Positions 29,901 to 39,220 are shown, numbered from the stretch's first letter. The stretch is DNA of 64,000 bases from Alphaproteobacteria bacterium (GCA_009929775.1 RZZS01000003.1:19017-83016), one strand, 5' to 3'. Program-made: numbers and translations. Notes: a model not told the origin generated them from the letters alone.

Positions 29901-30116
29901 GCCGGTAACGAGGTGCCCGTAATGCGGCAGGCCGTTGGCGAAGGGCGGGCCGTCATAGAACACGAACTCGTCCGCGCCCTCGCGATGCCGCACGCTCTCG
30001 CGGAAAATGTCGTTTTCCTGCCAGTATTCAAGGATTTCCTCCTCGATCTTCGGATAGTCGGGACTACTCGCAGCATCGGGATAGTGTTTGTCGGCGCACA
30101 TGGCTTGGCTCTTCAT
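26949..30116 (-). CDS. ileS: Isoleucyl-tRNA synthetase, eukaryote-like (IleS2) type
   Basis: PFANGLPHYGHLVTGYVKD, GWDTHGLPAE, RNRFWGAPIPVW, KLSKRLRNYPDP. Contains an in-frame palindrome at 29241-29277. Confidence 0.96.
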   Translation of the reverse strand: MKSQAMCADKHYPDAASSPDYPKIEEEILEYWQENDIFRESVRHREGADEFVFYDGPPFANGLPHYGHLVTGYVKDLIPRYKTMRGFKVDRRFGWDTHGLPAELQTEKEIGISGRKQILDYGLKKYNDACQKSVLQFTKDWEYYVNRQGRWVDFENDYKTLDVTYMESVMWAFKQLWDKGLVYEDYRVVPYSWAVETPLSNFETRMDNSYRMRQDPAVTVAFELTEKIEGKKAYILAWTTTPWTLPSNLALAVGPEIEYAMVEKDGEIVIMAKDRLEAYRGQLLFEEKGNCPRIVRGADLAGKTYVPLFDYFRNTPQAFRILEADFVSTEDGTGVVHMAPGFGEDDLNVCRAAGIPVVVPVDNQGKFTSEVPDYEGLLVFDANKLIIKALKERGVLIRQETIDHNYPHCWRTDEPLIYKAINSWYLAVSNFRDRMVELNRENINWVPANVRDGQFGKWLEGARDWNIGRNRFWGAPIPVWKSDDPAYPRIDVYGSIAELERDFGVKVTNLHRPGIDELVRPNPDDPTGKSMMRRVEDVLDCWFESGSMPFAQVHYPFENKEWFETHFPGDFIVEYIAQTRGWFYTLMVLSTALFDRAPFRNCICHGVVLDENHQKLSKRLRNYPDPVDVFNTYGSDALRWYLVSTPLMTGGDLSIPRDGKAIGQVRNAIVNPVWNAYSFFTLYANADGAKGSLISSSENVLDQYILSKTRELIETVQDKLDAYDIPAACGAIQAFMEALNNWYIRRSRDRFWREEKDADKQAAYDTLYTVLHNLCRVAAPFLPFLAEKIYRGLSGEKSVHLADWPDASLLPEDAELVETMDRVREVCSAALSVREKESLRVRLPLAELIVASECALSLGDFTELIQDEINVRAVTLTEDLAEYGTLELKVNPAIGKRVGAKMKDIMPAAKQGNWTANPDGTVTIAGEILTDDEFSMRLVTSEGLSSQQLAGQGAVILDTKITPELEREGLARDLIRLIQQTRKDADFHISDRIELGLELPPAMTDAVNAHSEFIKSETLSVTLAFGTPSSFDYTGEHEIGGAMVKISVKRMKEAA
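29241..29277. repeat. Palindromic element GGGACAGTTACCTTTTT/AAAAAGTAACTGTCCC inside ileS
   Basis: Near-perfect inverted repeat (single bulge), 4-nt loop; encodes GQLLFEEKGNCP in the ileS frame. Confidence 0.9.
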
Positions 30117-30170
30117 TCGTCTGAAAACGGGAAATTTATAGGGGAAGTCTCTGATCGAGACAAGGATTTA

Positions 30171-30197
30171 CCCGGCTCTAAGTCTCAAAGAGCCGGG
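30171..30197. other. Hairpin between divergent ileS and TDT transporter genes
   Basis: CCCGGCTCT/AGAGCCGGG perfect 9-bp inverted repeat. Confidence 0.5.
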
Positions 30198-30379
30198 ACG
30201 ATAATTCGAATGAAGCGAAAGGATAAAGCCATGAGACCGGTATACAGGCAATGCGCGGGGTTATGCAAGGGCAGGATGCGCACCTGCGTTCCACAGCCCA
30301 AAAAACCACAACAGAATTATTGACGAGTCGACCGATTCAGGATTTGAATGGTCCGCAACAACCAGCCCGGAGAACCGCG

Positions 30380-31351
30380 ATGAGTACAGAAAACCGGGGC
30401 TCGCGCCTCGAACATTTTCCCGTTTCGTTTTTTGCCATCGTGATGGGACTGTCCGGCCTGACCATTGGCTGGATCCGGTTTCAGCATCTACTCGGCGTGG
30501 AGTTCGGGATTTTGTCGGTGGCCCTGACGACGCTCTCGACAGTCACATTTTTCGTGCTTTTCATCCTGTACGCGGCCAAGCTGGTTAGGTACCCAGGTGC
30601 CGTCATCCACGAGATTCATCACCCGGTGAAGATCAATTTTTTCCCTGCGATTTCGGTGAGTTTGCTCCTGCTCTCGATCGTGTACCTGAGCCTCAGCACT
30701 ACGGTCAGCCTGTATTTATGGGTCGCCGGTGCGTGCCTTCATTTCGGTTTTACCCTCTACGTCGTCAATGTGTGGATGCATCACAAGAACTGCCAGATTC
30801 AGCACATGAATCCCGCCTGGCTCATACCGGCCGTCGGTAACGTCATCGTGCCGATTGCGGGCGTTCAGCATGGTTTCATTGAGATATCGTGGATGTTTTT
30901 CAGCATCGGCATGCTGTTCTGGATGATCCTGATGACAGTCATCATGTACCGGATCCTGTTCCACAATCCGATCGACGAGCGGCTTATGCCGACATTGTTC
31001 ATCCTGATTGCGCCGCCCTCTGTCGGGTTCATTTCCTATGTCGGCCTCAATGGAGAGGTCGACAATCTTGCGCGATTCTTCCTGTATGCCGGGCTGTTTC
31101 TGACCATATTGCTTGCGACCAAGATACGGCGATTCATCCGGCTGAAATTCTTCATGTCCTGGTGGGCCTACAGCTTTCCGCTAGCCGCCATCAGCATTGC
31201 CAACATGCTGATGTTTGCGAAAACCGGTATTAACGGCTATTTCTGGATCGGTTCGGGATTGCTGTTCGTCCTGAGCGGGATCGTCCTGATGCTTGCCTTC
31301 AAGACGGTCGAAGCGATTCTGGACAGGAGAATTTGTCTTCCTGAAGGTTAA
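30380..31351 (+). CDS. TDT/SLAC1-family transporter (TehA-like)
   Basis: LEHFPVSFFAIVMGLSGLTIGW; ten hydrophobic segments. Confidence 0.88.
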   Translation: MSTENRGSRLEHFPVSFFAIVMGLSGLTIGWIRFQHLLGVEFGILSVALTTLSTVTFFVLFILYAAKLVRYPGAVIHEIHHPVKINFFPAISVSLLLLSIVYLSLSTTVSLYLWVAGACLHFGFTLYVVNVWMHHKNCQIQHMNPAWLIPAVGNVIVPIAGVQHGFIEISWMFFSIGMLFWMILMTVIMYRILFHNPIDERLMPTLFILIAPPSVGFISYVGLNGEVDNLARFFLYAGLFLTILLATKIRRFIRLKFFMSWWAYSFPLAAISIANMLMFAKTGINGYFWIGSGLLFVLSGIVLMLAFKTVEAILDRRICLPEG

Positions 31352-31368
31352 ACACGTTTCCGGATCTG

Positions 31369-32652
31369 ATGCCTGATATCGCCGAACTTGCCATCACCGA
31401 AATCGGACGCCGTGGCGACGGGCTTGCGGCGCTGGACGGCGCGCAGGTGTTCGTGCCGCGCACCGTGCCGGGCGACCGGGTGCGCGCGCGGATTTCCGGG
31501 ACGCCCGAGGATGGCCTGCGCGGCGAAATCGTCGAGCTTCTGGAGGCGGGTCCGTGGCGCGCGGCACCGCCGTGCCCGTATTTCGAGACATGCGGCAGTT
31601 GCCAGCTACAGCATATTGGCGAGGACGCTTACCGAAGCTGGAAAGAGAATTTGGCCCGTGTTGCGTTCGCCCGTGCGGGTATTAAGCCGGAGACCTGGCT
31701 GCCACCGGTGTTCGTCTCCCGCGCCACGCGTCGCCGCGCCACCTTCGCCGCGTTTAAGCGTCATAAGGAACTGCGCCTCGGTTATCGTCGCCGCCGCAGC
31801 CACGATATCATCGACATTCCGGAATGCATGGTCGTCACGCCCGCCTTGCAAGCGTTCGCGGACCGAGCCCGGTCGTTTTTGCACCGCGTCCTTTCCGACA
31901 GCCGTCCCGCCGATATTTTCGTGCAGGACGTGGACGGCGCGGTCGACGTCACGATAACGGGTCCGGTCGGCACCCGAAAGGCACCGGGCCTTGCCGAGCG
32001 TGAGGCTTTTGCAGAAATGGCGGATGCGCTCGATCTCGCGCGCATCTCGTGGCGCATGAAGGACCGGAGCGAGCCGGAAATTATGATCGCAAGAAAGCCG
32101 GTCCTTAAGCGTTGCGGAGACCTTGCCGTTCCCCTGTCGCCGCTTGCCTTCCTGCAACCGAGCGCAGAGGGCGAAGCGGCGCTCGTCGCCGCTGTTCTGC
32201 GCGGTTTGCCCTCGCACGGACGTTTCGTCGATCTGTTCGCAGGGAGCGGCACGTTCGCGGGGCCGATTCTCGCGCGCGGCAGGGTTTCCGCTATTGAGGG
32301 CGAAGCCGGACCCGTCGCTGCGCTTCAAAGAGCAGGGGCCGGGAACGGCCACCTTCAGGCCGTGCGACGCGACCTGTTCCGGGACCCTCTTGGTGCAAGG
32401 GAATTCGCCGCGTTCAACGCCGCCGTGATTGATCCCCCGCGCGCCGGGGCGCGGGCGCAGGCCGCTGAACTGGCCGCAAGCGGCGTAGAGCGAGTGGTAA
32501 GTGTCTCCTGCAACCCTGCCACCTTCGCCCGTGACGCGGCGCTGTTAATGGAAGGCGGTTACCACTTTGTGGAAGCCCGTATGATCGACCAGTTCCTTTG
32601 GTCCGCGCATGTCGAGCTGGTCGGTGTTTTCAGCCGGGTTCAGCCCGACTGA
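31369..32652 (+). CDS. TRAM-domain RNA m5U methyltransferase (RumA/TrmA class)
   Basis: N-terminal TRAM; CPYFETCGSCQLQHI Fe-S motif; DLFAGSGTFAGPI; VSVSCNPATFARD. Confidence 0.92.
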   Translation: MPDIAELAITEIGRRGDGLAALDGAQVFVPRTVPGDRVRARISGTPEDGLRGEIVELLEAGPWRAAPPCPYFETCGSCQLQHIGEDAYRSWKENLARVAFARAGIKPETWLPPVFVSRATRRRATFAAFKRHKELRLGYRRRRSHDIIDIPECMVVTPALQAFADRARSFLHRVLSDSRPADIFVQDVDGAVDVTITGPVGTRKAPGLAEREAFAEMADALDLARISWRMKDRSEPEIMIARKPVLKRCGDLAVPLSPLAFLQPSAEGEAALVAAVLRGLPSHGRFVDLFAGSGTFAGPILARGRVSAIEGEAGPVAALQRAGAGNGHLQAVRRDLFRDPLGAREFAAFNAAVIDPPRAGARAQAAELAASGVERVVSVSCNPATFARDAALLMEGGYHFVEARMIDQFLWSAHVELVGVFSRVQPD

Positions 32653-32751
32653 AGTTTTTGCAGCAACACTTGAAGCGGACCTGAATCGTACTAATTAAAT
32701 TTCAGTTTTAACGAAAAATACATTCGGGCAGACAGTAAGCGGATAGTAGCA

Positions 32752-33348
32752 GTGGGTGTTTCATTTCATTGTATTAAGGAGGCCACTGTGAGATTTTCTG
32801 AAAAAACGAGGAACGCCTACGCGGATACGGTTGGTGATATTGTCAGCAATCGATCTGTCGTCACATTCACTCCTTTGATGCCGGTTGGTGAACTTGTCAG
32901 GCGTCTGCACGATGCGGAATCCGGCGCAGGCGTCGTCCTTGAGCCGGACGGACGGATGGCCGGGCTGGTCACCGAGCGGGAAATTATTCGCCGTGTGTTT
33001 CGTGTCCCTCCGAGTGCTGCATCCCTCTGCGACGAAGAGGCGATCCGTGAGCATGCGACCTGCATGACAGCGCGCAACGTCATGATCGAGAACCCTGAAC
33101 ACCTTTTTCACGACGAGCCGGTCGAGAATGCCGTGGAAAAAATCACAGCCCACGGGTTTCGCTTCATGCCGGTCCTTGGTCGCGATGACAAGCTCACCGG
33201 CATTGTCGAGGCTCGTGAGCTCGGCCATCATGCACGCCTGAAAATGCATGCGATTATGGAGCATCAGAAAGGTCTTCTCACAAATTTCATGGCGCACGAA
33301 CCCTACGGTGGCGCTGGCGGTTATGCTGCTGTGGGCACTAAAGTCTGA
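32752..33348 (+). CDS. CBS-domain-pair protein
   Basis: DGRMAGLVTEREIIRRV and FMPVLGRDDKLTGIVEARELGHHARLKM CBS motifs. Confidence 0.85.
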   Translation: MGVSFHCIKEATVRFSEKTRNAYADTVGDIVSNRSVVTFTPLMPVGELVRRLHDAESGAGVVLEPDGRMAGLVTEREIIRRVFRVPPSAASLCDEEAIREHATCMTARNVMIENPEHLFHDEPVENAVEKITAHGFRFMPVLGRDDKLTGIVEARELGHHARLKMHAIMEHQKGLLTNFMAHEPYGGAGGYAAVGTKV

Positions 33349-33411
33349 GCGACTACCGGCCCGAACAGCTGGAAAAGGTAAAATTTGTTCCGGAAGATAT
33401 TGACATAACGC

Positions 33412-34080
33412 ATGTCGGTGCTTACTGTTCTCGCGCTTAAACAAGCGCCGGGCGGCCCTATGACATCCGTAGTTTCGGATTTTTTTTCGTTTTGCGACGA
33501 GGAGGAAGAGGGGATTCGCCCTCACGAGGCGGTTCTGCACGACATCTTCCACGAGGTTGCGATTGCGCCGGGAGGCGGGCCGCCCGCTTACGCGCCGCAT
33601 CTGTGGCGGTCGCTGAAAGGCCGGGTTAATTGTCTGACTTACGGACTGGACATTCCGGCGCACGGGATCGGGGTGCCGGGGCGGTTGATGGTGTCCGCGC
33701 GGAACGGCGAAAGGACAAGGTCCTTCCGTGTCACGACGGCGGGTCTGATCGCGGCTTTCGAACAAGACGGTCTGGTCCGGATCGCGCGCGCGGATGCCGT
33801 TCCGGACGACCGGATCATCGAGGTTTTTCACAACGGCTTCGACGATTTCCATGTCTACAGGCGCGACAGCAACGGGCGTTACTCGCACATGCCTCTCTAC
33901 AGCTTGCCCCGCGATACCGATGAGCGCGGCAAGCCGATTACCGATCCGAAAACCTGCGACCGCGGCCCGAACCTCAAACACCATGCGGGCTGTTTCCGGG
34001 TGCCGCCGGGCCGCGTTCGGTACCTTAAGGATCCGGCCCTGAACCGGGACGGGATGCTGCGCGGCTTTGAGTGCGGATGA
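33412..34080 (+). CDS. Hypothetical protein
   Basis: 222-aa ORF, no opposing strong candidate; no recognisable family. Confidence 0.55.
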   Translation: MSVLTVLALKQAPGGPMTSVVSDFFSFCDEEEEGIRPHEAVLHDIFHEVAIAPGGGPPAYAPHLWRSLKGRVNCLTYGLDIPAHGIGVPGRLMVSARNGERTRSFRVTTAGLIAAFEQDGLVRIARADAVPDDRIIEVFHNGFDDFHVYRRDSNGRYSHMPLYSLPRDTDERGKPITDPKTCDRGPNLKHHAGCFRVPPGRVRYLKDPALNRDGMLRGFECG

Positions 34081-34500
34081 TTAAAACCCGTTTCGAACGC
34101 AATTCTCCGGGTCGTTTGCGAGCAGGTTGCGGATGGTGAGGAAGAGCGGATCGGGCAGGGCGTCGCGTTTGAACCACTGCCAGCGTTCGCATTTGTGCGG
34201 TTCGAGGATTGCGGGCTCTCCGGGCGCTGCCGTGCAAAGCATGTAGATTGTGATGTAATGCTTGTCTTCGGCCTCGAAAATATCGTTCGTCGCGCCGACG
34301 CAGCGGCAATCCTCGATTTCGAGGCCGGTTTCCTCGCGCGTCTCCCGGCGCGCGCATTCGGAGAAACTCTCGCCCGCTTCGAGATGGCCGCCGGGGAAGG
34401 CCCATGTGCCCTCGCCGTGGGCGTTTCTGCGCAGGCCGAGGAGGATTTCGCCTCTGCCGCTTACAACGATAACGCCGACTCCGACTTTGGGGCGATCCAT
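34081..34500 (-). CDS. NUDIX hydrolase
   Basis: Nudix box GGHLEAGESFSECARRETREETGLE; start at MDRPKVGVG. Confidence 0.92.
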   Translation of the reverse strand: MDRPKVGVGVIVVSGRGEILLGLRRNAHGEGTWAFPGGHLEAGESFSECARRETREETGLEIEDCRCVGATNDIFEAEDKHYITIYMLCTAAPGEPAILEPHKCERWQWFKRDALPDPLFLTIRNLLANDPENCVRNGF

Positions 34501-34502
34501 GG

Positions 34503-35432
34503 CTAGCCGACCTCGATCCCGAAAATCCAGAACACGGCCGGGATGTAGAGCAGCGCGAAGAGCGTTCCGAACAACACGGTCGTTGCGGCCTTCTCCGGCG
34601 TCAGGTTGAGCTGGGCCGCAAACGCGGCGATATTGGCGGCGGGCGGCAGGATCGAGAAAATCAAAATCAGGCTGTGCAGGTTCTGATCGAGCCAGCCGGT
34701 CACGAGCCGGTCGAAGCCGACCAGCGTCAGCGCCGTGAGCGGCCAGAGAGCGAATTTCCATGCGAGCACGATTCCAAAGAATCGCCCGCCGCCGAACTCG
34801 AGGCGGTCCATTTTGGCGAGCGCGGTACCGATAATCATCATCCCCACAACGATGTAAGCGCCCTTGAAGTACCCCCAGTAGGTTACGGCCTGATCGTTGA
34901 AGGCAAGGCCGGAAAGGTTCAGGGCGAGCGCTGCCGCGAGCGCATAGAGAACCGGGAAGCGGATAAGCTTCTGAAGGCTTTGACGGGCGTCGAAATGGCC
35001 TCGCGCGGCGATGTAATAGCCGAATGTCGCTTCGTACAGAATGCCGCCGAGCAGGAAGAATGTGTAGACTCCAGCCCAGTGCGTATCGAACAGCAGCACG
35101 ACCAGCGGCAGCCCGAAATAGCCGGAATTCGGCATGGAGGCGCACATTGCGAGCAAGTTCGGCGTACTGTCGCTCCATATTTTCTTTGCGAGGACAAAGG
35201 CGGAAAGTCCCATGATCGACTGCAGGCCGAAGGATATGAGCGGTAGCAGCGCGTACTCGGGTTTGAGGTCGATCTGCGCAATAAACCCGAAGACCGTTAC
35301 GGGCATCAGTACGTAAAGCGACAGATCAGCGAGCGCTTTACGATCGAGGTGGAACAGCCGTCCGGCGACAAAACCGATAGCGATAATCGCATAGAGAGGC
35401 AGGAGGTTGGTGAAAAGCGTTGTGAAGATCAA
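34503..35432 (-). CDS. AEC-family transporter
   Basis: Ten-TM pattern, MPNSGYFGLPL, LPPAANIAAFAAQL. Confidence 0.88.
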   Translation of the reverse strand: MIFTTLFTNLLPLYAIIAIGFVAGRLFHLDRKALADLSLYVLMPVTVFGFIAQIDLKPEYALLPLISFGLQSIMGLSAFVLAKKIWSDSTPNLLAMCASMPNSGYFGLPLVVLLFDTHWAGVYTFFLLGGILYEATFGYYIAARGHFDARQSLQKLIRFPVLYALAAALALNLSGLAFNDQAVTYWGYFKGAYIVVGMMIIGTALAKMDRLEFGGGRFFGIVLAWKFALWPLTALTLVGFDRLVTGWLDQNLHSLILIFSILPPAANIAAFAAQLNLTPEKAATTVLFGTLFALLYIPAVFWIFGIEVG

Positions 35433-36379
35433 GCCCGTAGCTCCATCAAGGGACGCGCAAGAATTGCACGCGATTCTTGGCAGTCGTCGTACATTTGCGC
35501 GATCAGTTCGTTGAGACTTGCGAATTTCGCCTCGCCGCGAATCTGGCGCACCGGCCGGATCCGCAGCGTTTTGCCGTAGATGTCGTCGTCGAAATCGAAA
35601 ATATGGGTCTCGACCTGGGCGGTCCGGATTTCAAACATCGGTCTGATCCCGATATTGGTCGCCGAAGCAAGCCACGGTGCGTCGACTCCGTCCTCGACAA
35701 TCCGGACAAGACTCGCATAAACGCCATAGCCAGGGTGGATGGCATCGCCTAGAGACACGTTCGCTGTCGGAAATCCTAGTTCGCGCCCACGCTTGTCGCC
35801 ATGCGCGACAATCCCCTCAATCTCCCAGGGCCAGCCAAGCAGTGCATTGGCCTTTTCGATGTTGCCGTGCCGCAGCGCAGCGCGCACGTCGCTGGAGGAA
35901 TAGGGTTCTTCATGAGCGGTGACGATGCGCTCCACGGTGTCGACCGCGATTCCCGCCCGCTCGATGTCGGCGGGCGTTCCCTTGCGCAACTGTCCGAAGC
36001 GGAAATCGTCGCCTACGACGACGTGGGCCGCGCCGAGACCCGTTTTTAACACCTGGTCCACGAACTGAACGGCGGTCTGGCTGGCGAACGGCCAGTCGAA
36101 AGGAATGGCGAATACGAGATCTACCCCGCAGGCTTCAAGCCTCCGCATCTTGAGGGGCTCGGGCGTGACGCGAAAGGGCGGATCGTCAGGGCGGAGCAGC
36201 GCGCGCGGATGGGGTTCAAAGGTCAGGGCGGCAAGCTTCCTGCGCTTTCCGCGGGCCACCGCACCGGCCTGCGCGAGCAGCGCCTGGTGGCCCCGGTGCA
36301 CGCCGTCAAAATTACCGATTACCACGACCGCGCCGCGAGCGTGGTCGGGCAAATTCCTGTAGTCGCGAAAAATTTCCAT
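35429..36379 (-). CDS. ribF: Bifunctional riboflavin kinase/FAD synthetase
   Basis: GNFDGVHRGHQALL, SSSDVRAALRHGNIEKANALLGWPWEIEGIVAHGDKRGRELGFPTANV. Confidence 0.95.
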   Translation of the reverse strand: MEIFRDYRNLPDHARGAVVVIGNFDGVHRGHQALLAQAGAVARGKRRKLAALTFEPHPRALLRPDDPPFRVTPEPLKMRRLEACGVDLVFAIPFDWPFASQTAVQFVDQVLKTGLGAAHVVVGDDFRFGQLRKGTPADIERAGIAVDTVERIVTAHEEPYSSSDVRAALRHGNIEKANALLGWPWEIEGIVAHGDKRGRELGFPTANVSLGDAIHPGYGVYASLVRIVEDGVDAPWLASATNIGIRPMFEIRTAQVETHIFDFDDDIYGKTLRIRPVRQIRGEAKFASLNELIAQMYDDCQESRAILARPLMELRA

Positions 36380-36430
36380 CGCAATTTCTGTATAGCCTTT
36401 TGAGGGCGGGATCAAGGACCCGATCGGCGG

Positions 36431-36919
36431 TCAGTGCATGAGGGACGGGACCTGAACCGTGATCGCGCTGTTCTTGGGTGCAAAGGACGCGCTTTCGGGA
36501 GAGGGAAACGGCTCGACGCCATAATCCGCGAGGATGTCTTCCAGCCGGGCAGCTTCTTCGGCCATGCCGAACCGCTTCATGTCCGTGGTGGCTTCCAGCG
36601 AAAGATTGACGATCGCGCAAAAGCGCATATCGTCCGCGTGCGTAAGCGCGTATTCCAGGCGCTCGATGGCCGCTTCCGGGTGTCCTTCCCGCACAAGGTT
36701 CAGGACGCGATCGCGCAAGGACGTATAACCGGGCGGGAGTTCAAGACCCGCCAGCGAGTCGGAGTCGAAATCGCCTCTGGCGGCAGTCGTGGTGCCTCCG
36801 GGGTCATTTTCTCTGTGTGCGTGGTCTTCGGCGCACTCGCAGAACTTGGGCGAAAGAACGCCGACATGCGCGAACGGTGCTGGCGCCAGCGTGAAATCAG
36901 TAGCCGCAGTAGTAAACAT
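36431..36919 (-). CDS. Hypothetical protein
   Basis: C-terminal part of ORF 36431-37444; start chosen at MFTTAATDF because the upstream extension reads through repeats. Confidence 0.55.
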   Translation of the reverse strand: MFTTAATDFTLAPAPFAHVGVLSPKFCECAEDHAHRENDPGGTTTAARGDFDSDSLAGLELPPGYTSLRDRVLNLVREGHPEAAIERLEYALTHADDMRFCAIVNLSLEATTDMKRFGMAEEAARLEDILADYGVEPFPSPESASFAPKNSAITVQVPSLMH

Positions 36920-37096
36920 GGCATTAAGATTAACCGAAGGCGTGTCTTGATTGCAAGTTTCGGCTTCCTCGCCCGGCAATTCCAATCCGAGCGTTACTCC
37001 CCGGTTATCGCCCCGTCTCCCGAATTGTGTACGGACCGGAGATGAGGAGTACCCGCGTGCCATGCATGCATGGCGGAAGATTAAGTATTCTAAACC

Positions 37097-37170
37097 CCCA
37101 AGACACCGCGGCACCAAGTTTCCCTTATTACCAGCGCCTTGGCGTCTTGTTGCCTTGTACGTTGCCTTAG
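37097..37170. repeat. Octamer-type interspersed repeat remnant
   Basis: CCAAGACACCGCGGCACCAAG ... CGCCTTGGCGTCTTGTTGCCTTG, imperfect inverted arrangement. Confidence 0.5.
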
Positions 37171-37219
37171 TGGTGGAAACACGGCCGGAATGGGGCCGCG
37201 GAATGGGGACGCGCGGAAT

Positions 37220-37257
37220 GGGGACGGAGTAAAACCCCCTCGTTTTACTCCGTCCCC
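37220..37257. repeat. GGGGAC-type palindromic element
   Basis: GGGGACGGAGTAAAAC / GTTTTACTCCGTCCCC perfect 16-bp arms, 6-nt loop, flanked by further GGGGAC and GTCCCC motifs. Confidence 0.9.
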
Positions 37258-37534
37258 GTTTGCCACGTCCCCGTTTGCCAGAGAACGTGGCGCTCATGTG
37301 GAATTTATGAAAAACGACCCTCTCCGTTTTTGCACCGGATCGCGCGATTTTGAATTGCTGTTCCTCGCTTGGGGCTAACCAAAAGAGCAAGTTCGAAAGC
37401 TCGGGATCTATGCGGATGCGGCAAAAAAAAGCACACATAGGCATTCATTTTTTTCGTATAATTTATGTCGCGGTGTGGTCGAAACGGGACCACATTCCCG
37501 CCACTTCCATGACAGGAGACTGAGTAAAGTGAGT

Positions 37535-39220
37535 ATGCTAAACAATCTTAGGCTGTCCGTGAAGATGGCCATGGTCATCGGGCTGTTTACGGTTGCGCTC
37601 GCCGGCCTTTCCGTGAATTCGCTGGTGATGTACCGGAACAGCCTGATCGAATCGGAAAAAGCACGGCTGCAGAATATCGTCGACCTTTCATACGGCATAA
37701 TCACGCATTACCAAAAGCTGGCAAGCGACAACGCCTCGGTGTCCGAGGACACGGCACAGCTTATGGCGCGGGACGCGCTTCGCGGTCTTCGCTATGCGGG
37801 TAGCGATTATATCTTCGTCTTTGACAAAAATGGCGGGACGGTCGTTCATGGCGCCAGACCGGAACTTGAGGGGACGAGCCTCGCCGACTCACAGGATGCA
37901 AACGGCGTTTATTTCATCCGCGAGATGGTAAAAATCGCCCGGGACGGAGGCGGATTCCTTCACTATGATTTTCCTCGCGAGGGAAGCGACGAGCCCCAGC
38001 CGAAGCTCAGCTACAGCCTGTATTTCGAGCCGTGGGACTGGATGGTCGGCACCGGTGTTTACATTGACGACGTCGACAGAAAATTTTACGCCGCCGCGGC
38101 GAAGGCCGCGGGAATCTCTCTTGCCGTTATCCTGATGGGTGTTTTCGTGGCTTCCGTGATTGCGCGCTCGATTTCAGGACCGCTCGCACGAATGACGGGC
38201 GATATGAACAAACTCGCCAGCAGAAATTACGATTTCGAAATTCTGTACACGGATTCCCGGAATGAGATAGGCGAACTTGCCCGGGCTCTTGAGGTCTTTC
38301 GTGAAAACGCCCGGGAAGGCGACCGGCTTCGCGCGGAGCAGGAAGAAGCAAAGGCGCGTCAGGCTGACGAACGGTGCAAAATGATGAATGCGATGGCCGA
38401 TTCATTCGAGGCGCAGGTTGGCGGTATCGTGGAGATCGTCGGAAGCGCGGCGACGGAGCTTGAAGCACTGGCCACGCAGCTTTCCGCCAGCGCCGAAGAG
38501 GCGTCCCGGCAAAGCGCCAGCGTTGCCGGTGCCTCGGAGCAGGCGTCCGCCAACGTTCAGACCGTGGCGGCCGCTGCGGAGCAACTGAGCGCGTCGATCC
38601 GGGATATCTCGCGTAACATCACCGATACCGCGAGTACCGCAAAAATCTGCACCCGTTCGGCGCAGACCTCAAAGGAAAAGCTCTCGAACCTTGAGAAGTT
38701 GATCGCCCAGATTGACACCGTGTTGCAGTCGATTGTCGACGTGGCGGAGCAGACGAACCTGCTTGCTCTGAATGCGACGATCGAGGCCGCGCGCGCGGGC
38801 GACGCCGGTAAAGGTTTCGCGGTTGTGGCCAGCGAGGTGAAGTCGCTTGCGACACGGACCCAACAAATGACCGACGAGATCTCCAGCCTCATCAAGGCGA
38901 TCAAGGACGGCTCCGGCGAAACGGTCATGTCCGTCGACGAGATACTCCGGCAGATTGAAGCGGTCGGCGAGAAAACGACGAGTGTTGCGGCGTCCGTCGA
39001 GGAGCAGAACAATTCGACGGTGGAGATCAGTCGCAATATTCAGCAGGCGTCGCAGGGAACGCAGGAAGTGTCCGCGAACGTCGTCGGTATTCAGCAAGCC
39101 GCGAACGAGAGCGCCAGTGCGACAGCTTCACTTAGGGACAGCGCGGGGAGCCTTTCAAAACAGTCGGCTGAGCTCAAGACAGCGGTTAGAGGCTTTATCA
39201 GTCAGGTGCGTGCGGCCTGA
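37535..39220 (+). CDS. Methyl-accepting chemotaxis protein with single-Cache sensor and HAMP
   Basis: Cache region GSDYIFVFDKNGGTVVHGARPELEG...[56 protein letters not shown]-type hairpin tip. Confidence 0.95.
   Translation: MLNNLRLSVKMAMVIGLFTVALAGLSVNSLVMYRNSLIESEKARLQNIVDLSYGIITHYQKLASDNASVSEDTAQLMARDALRGLRYAGSDYIFVFDKNGGTVVHGARPELEGTSLADSQDANGVYFIREMVKIARDGGGFLHYDFPREGSDEPQPKLSYSLYFEPWDWMVGTGVYIDDVDRKFYAAAAKAAGISLAVILMGVFVASVIARSISGPLARMTGDMNKLASRNYDFEILYTDSRNEIGELARALEVFRENAREGDRLRAEQEEAKARQADERCKMMNAMADSFEAQVGGIVEIVGSAATELEALATQLSASAEEASRQSASVAGASEQASANVQTVAAAAEQLSASIRDISRNITDTASTAKICTRSAQTSKEKLSNLEKLIAQIDTVLQSIVDVAEQTNLLALNATIEAARAGDAGKGFAVVASEVKSLATRTQQMTDEISSLIKAIKDGSGETVMSVDEILRQIEAVGEKTTSVAASVEEQNNSTVEISRNIQQASQGTQEVSANVVGIQQAANESASATASLRDSAGSLSKQSAELKTAVRGFISQVRAA

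Noticed and set aside
30117-30379. T-box or attenuator leader for ileS
   Set aside because: Only a 9-bp hairpin; no T-box consensus or antiterminator seen on the ileS side.
36920-37444. N-terminal extension of the 337-aa ORF 36431-37444
   Set aside because: The extension is translated from repeat DNA (GGGGAC and octamer elements); start more likely at 36919.
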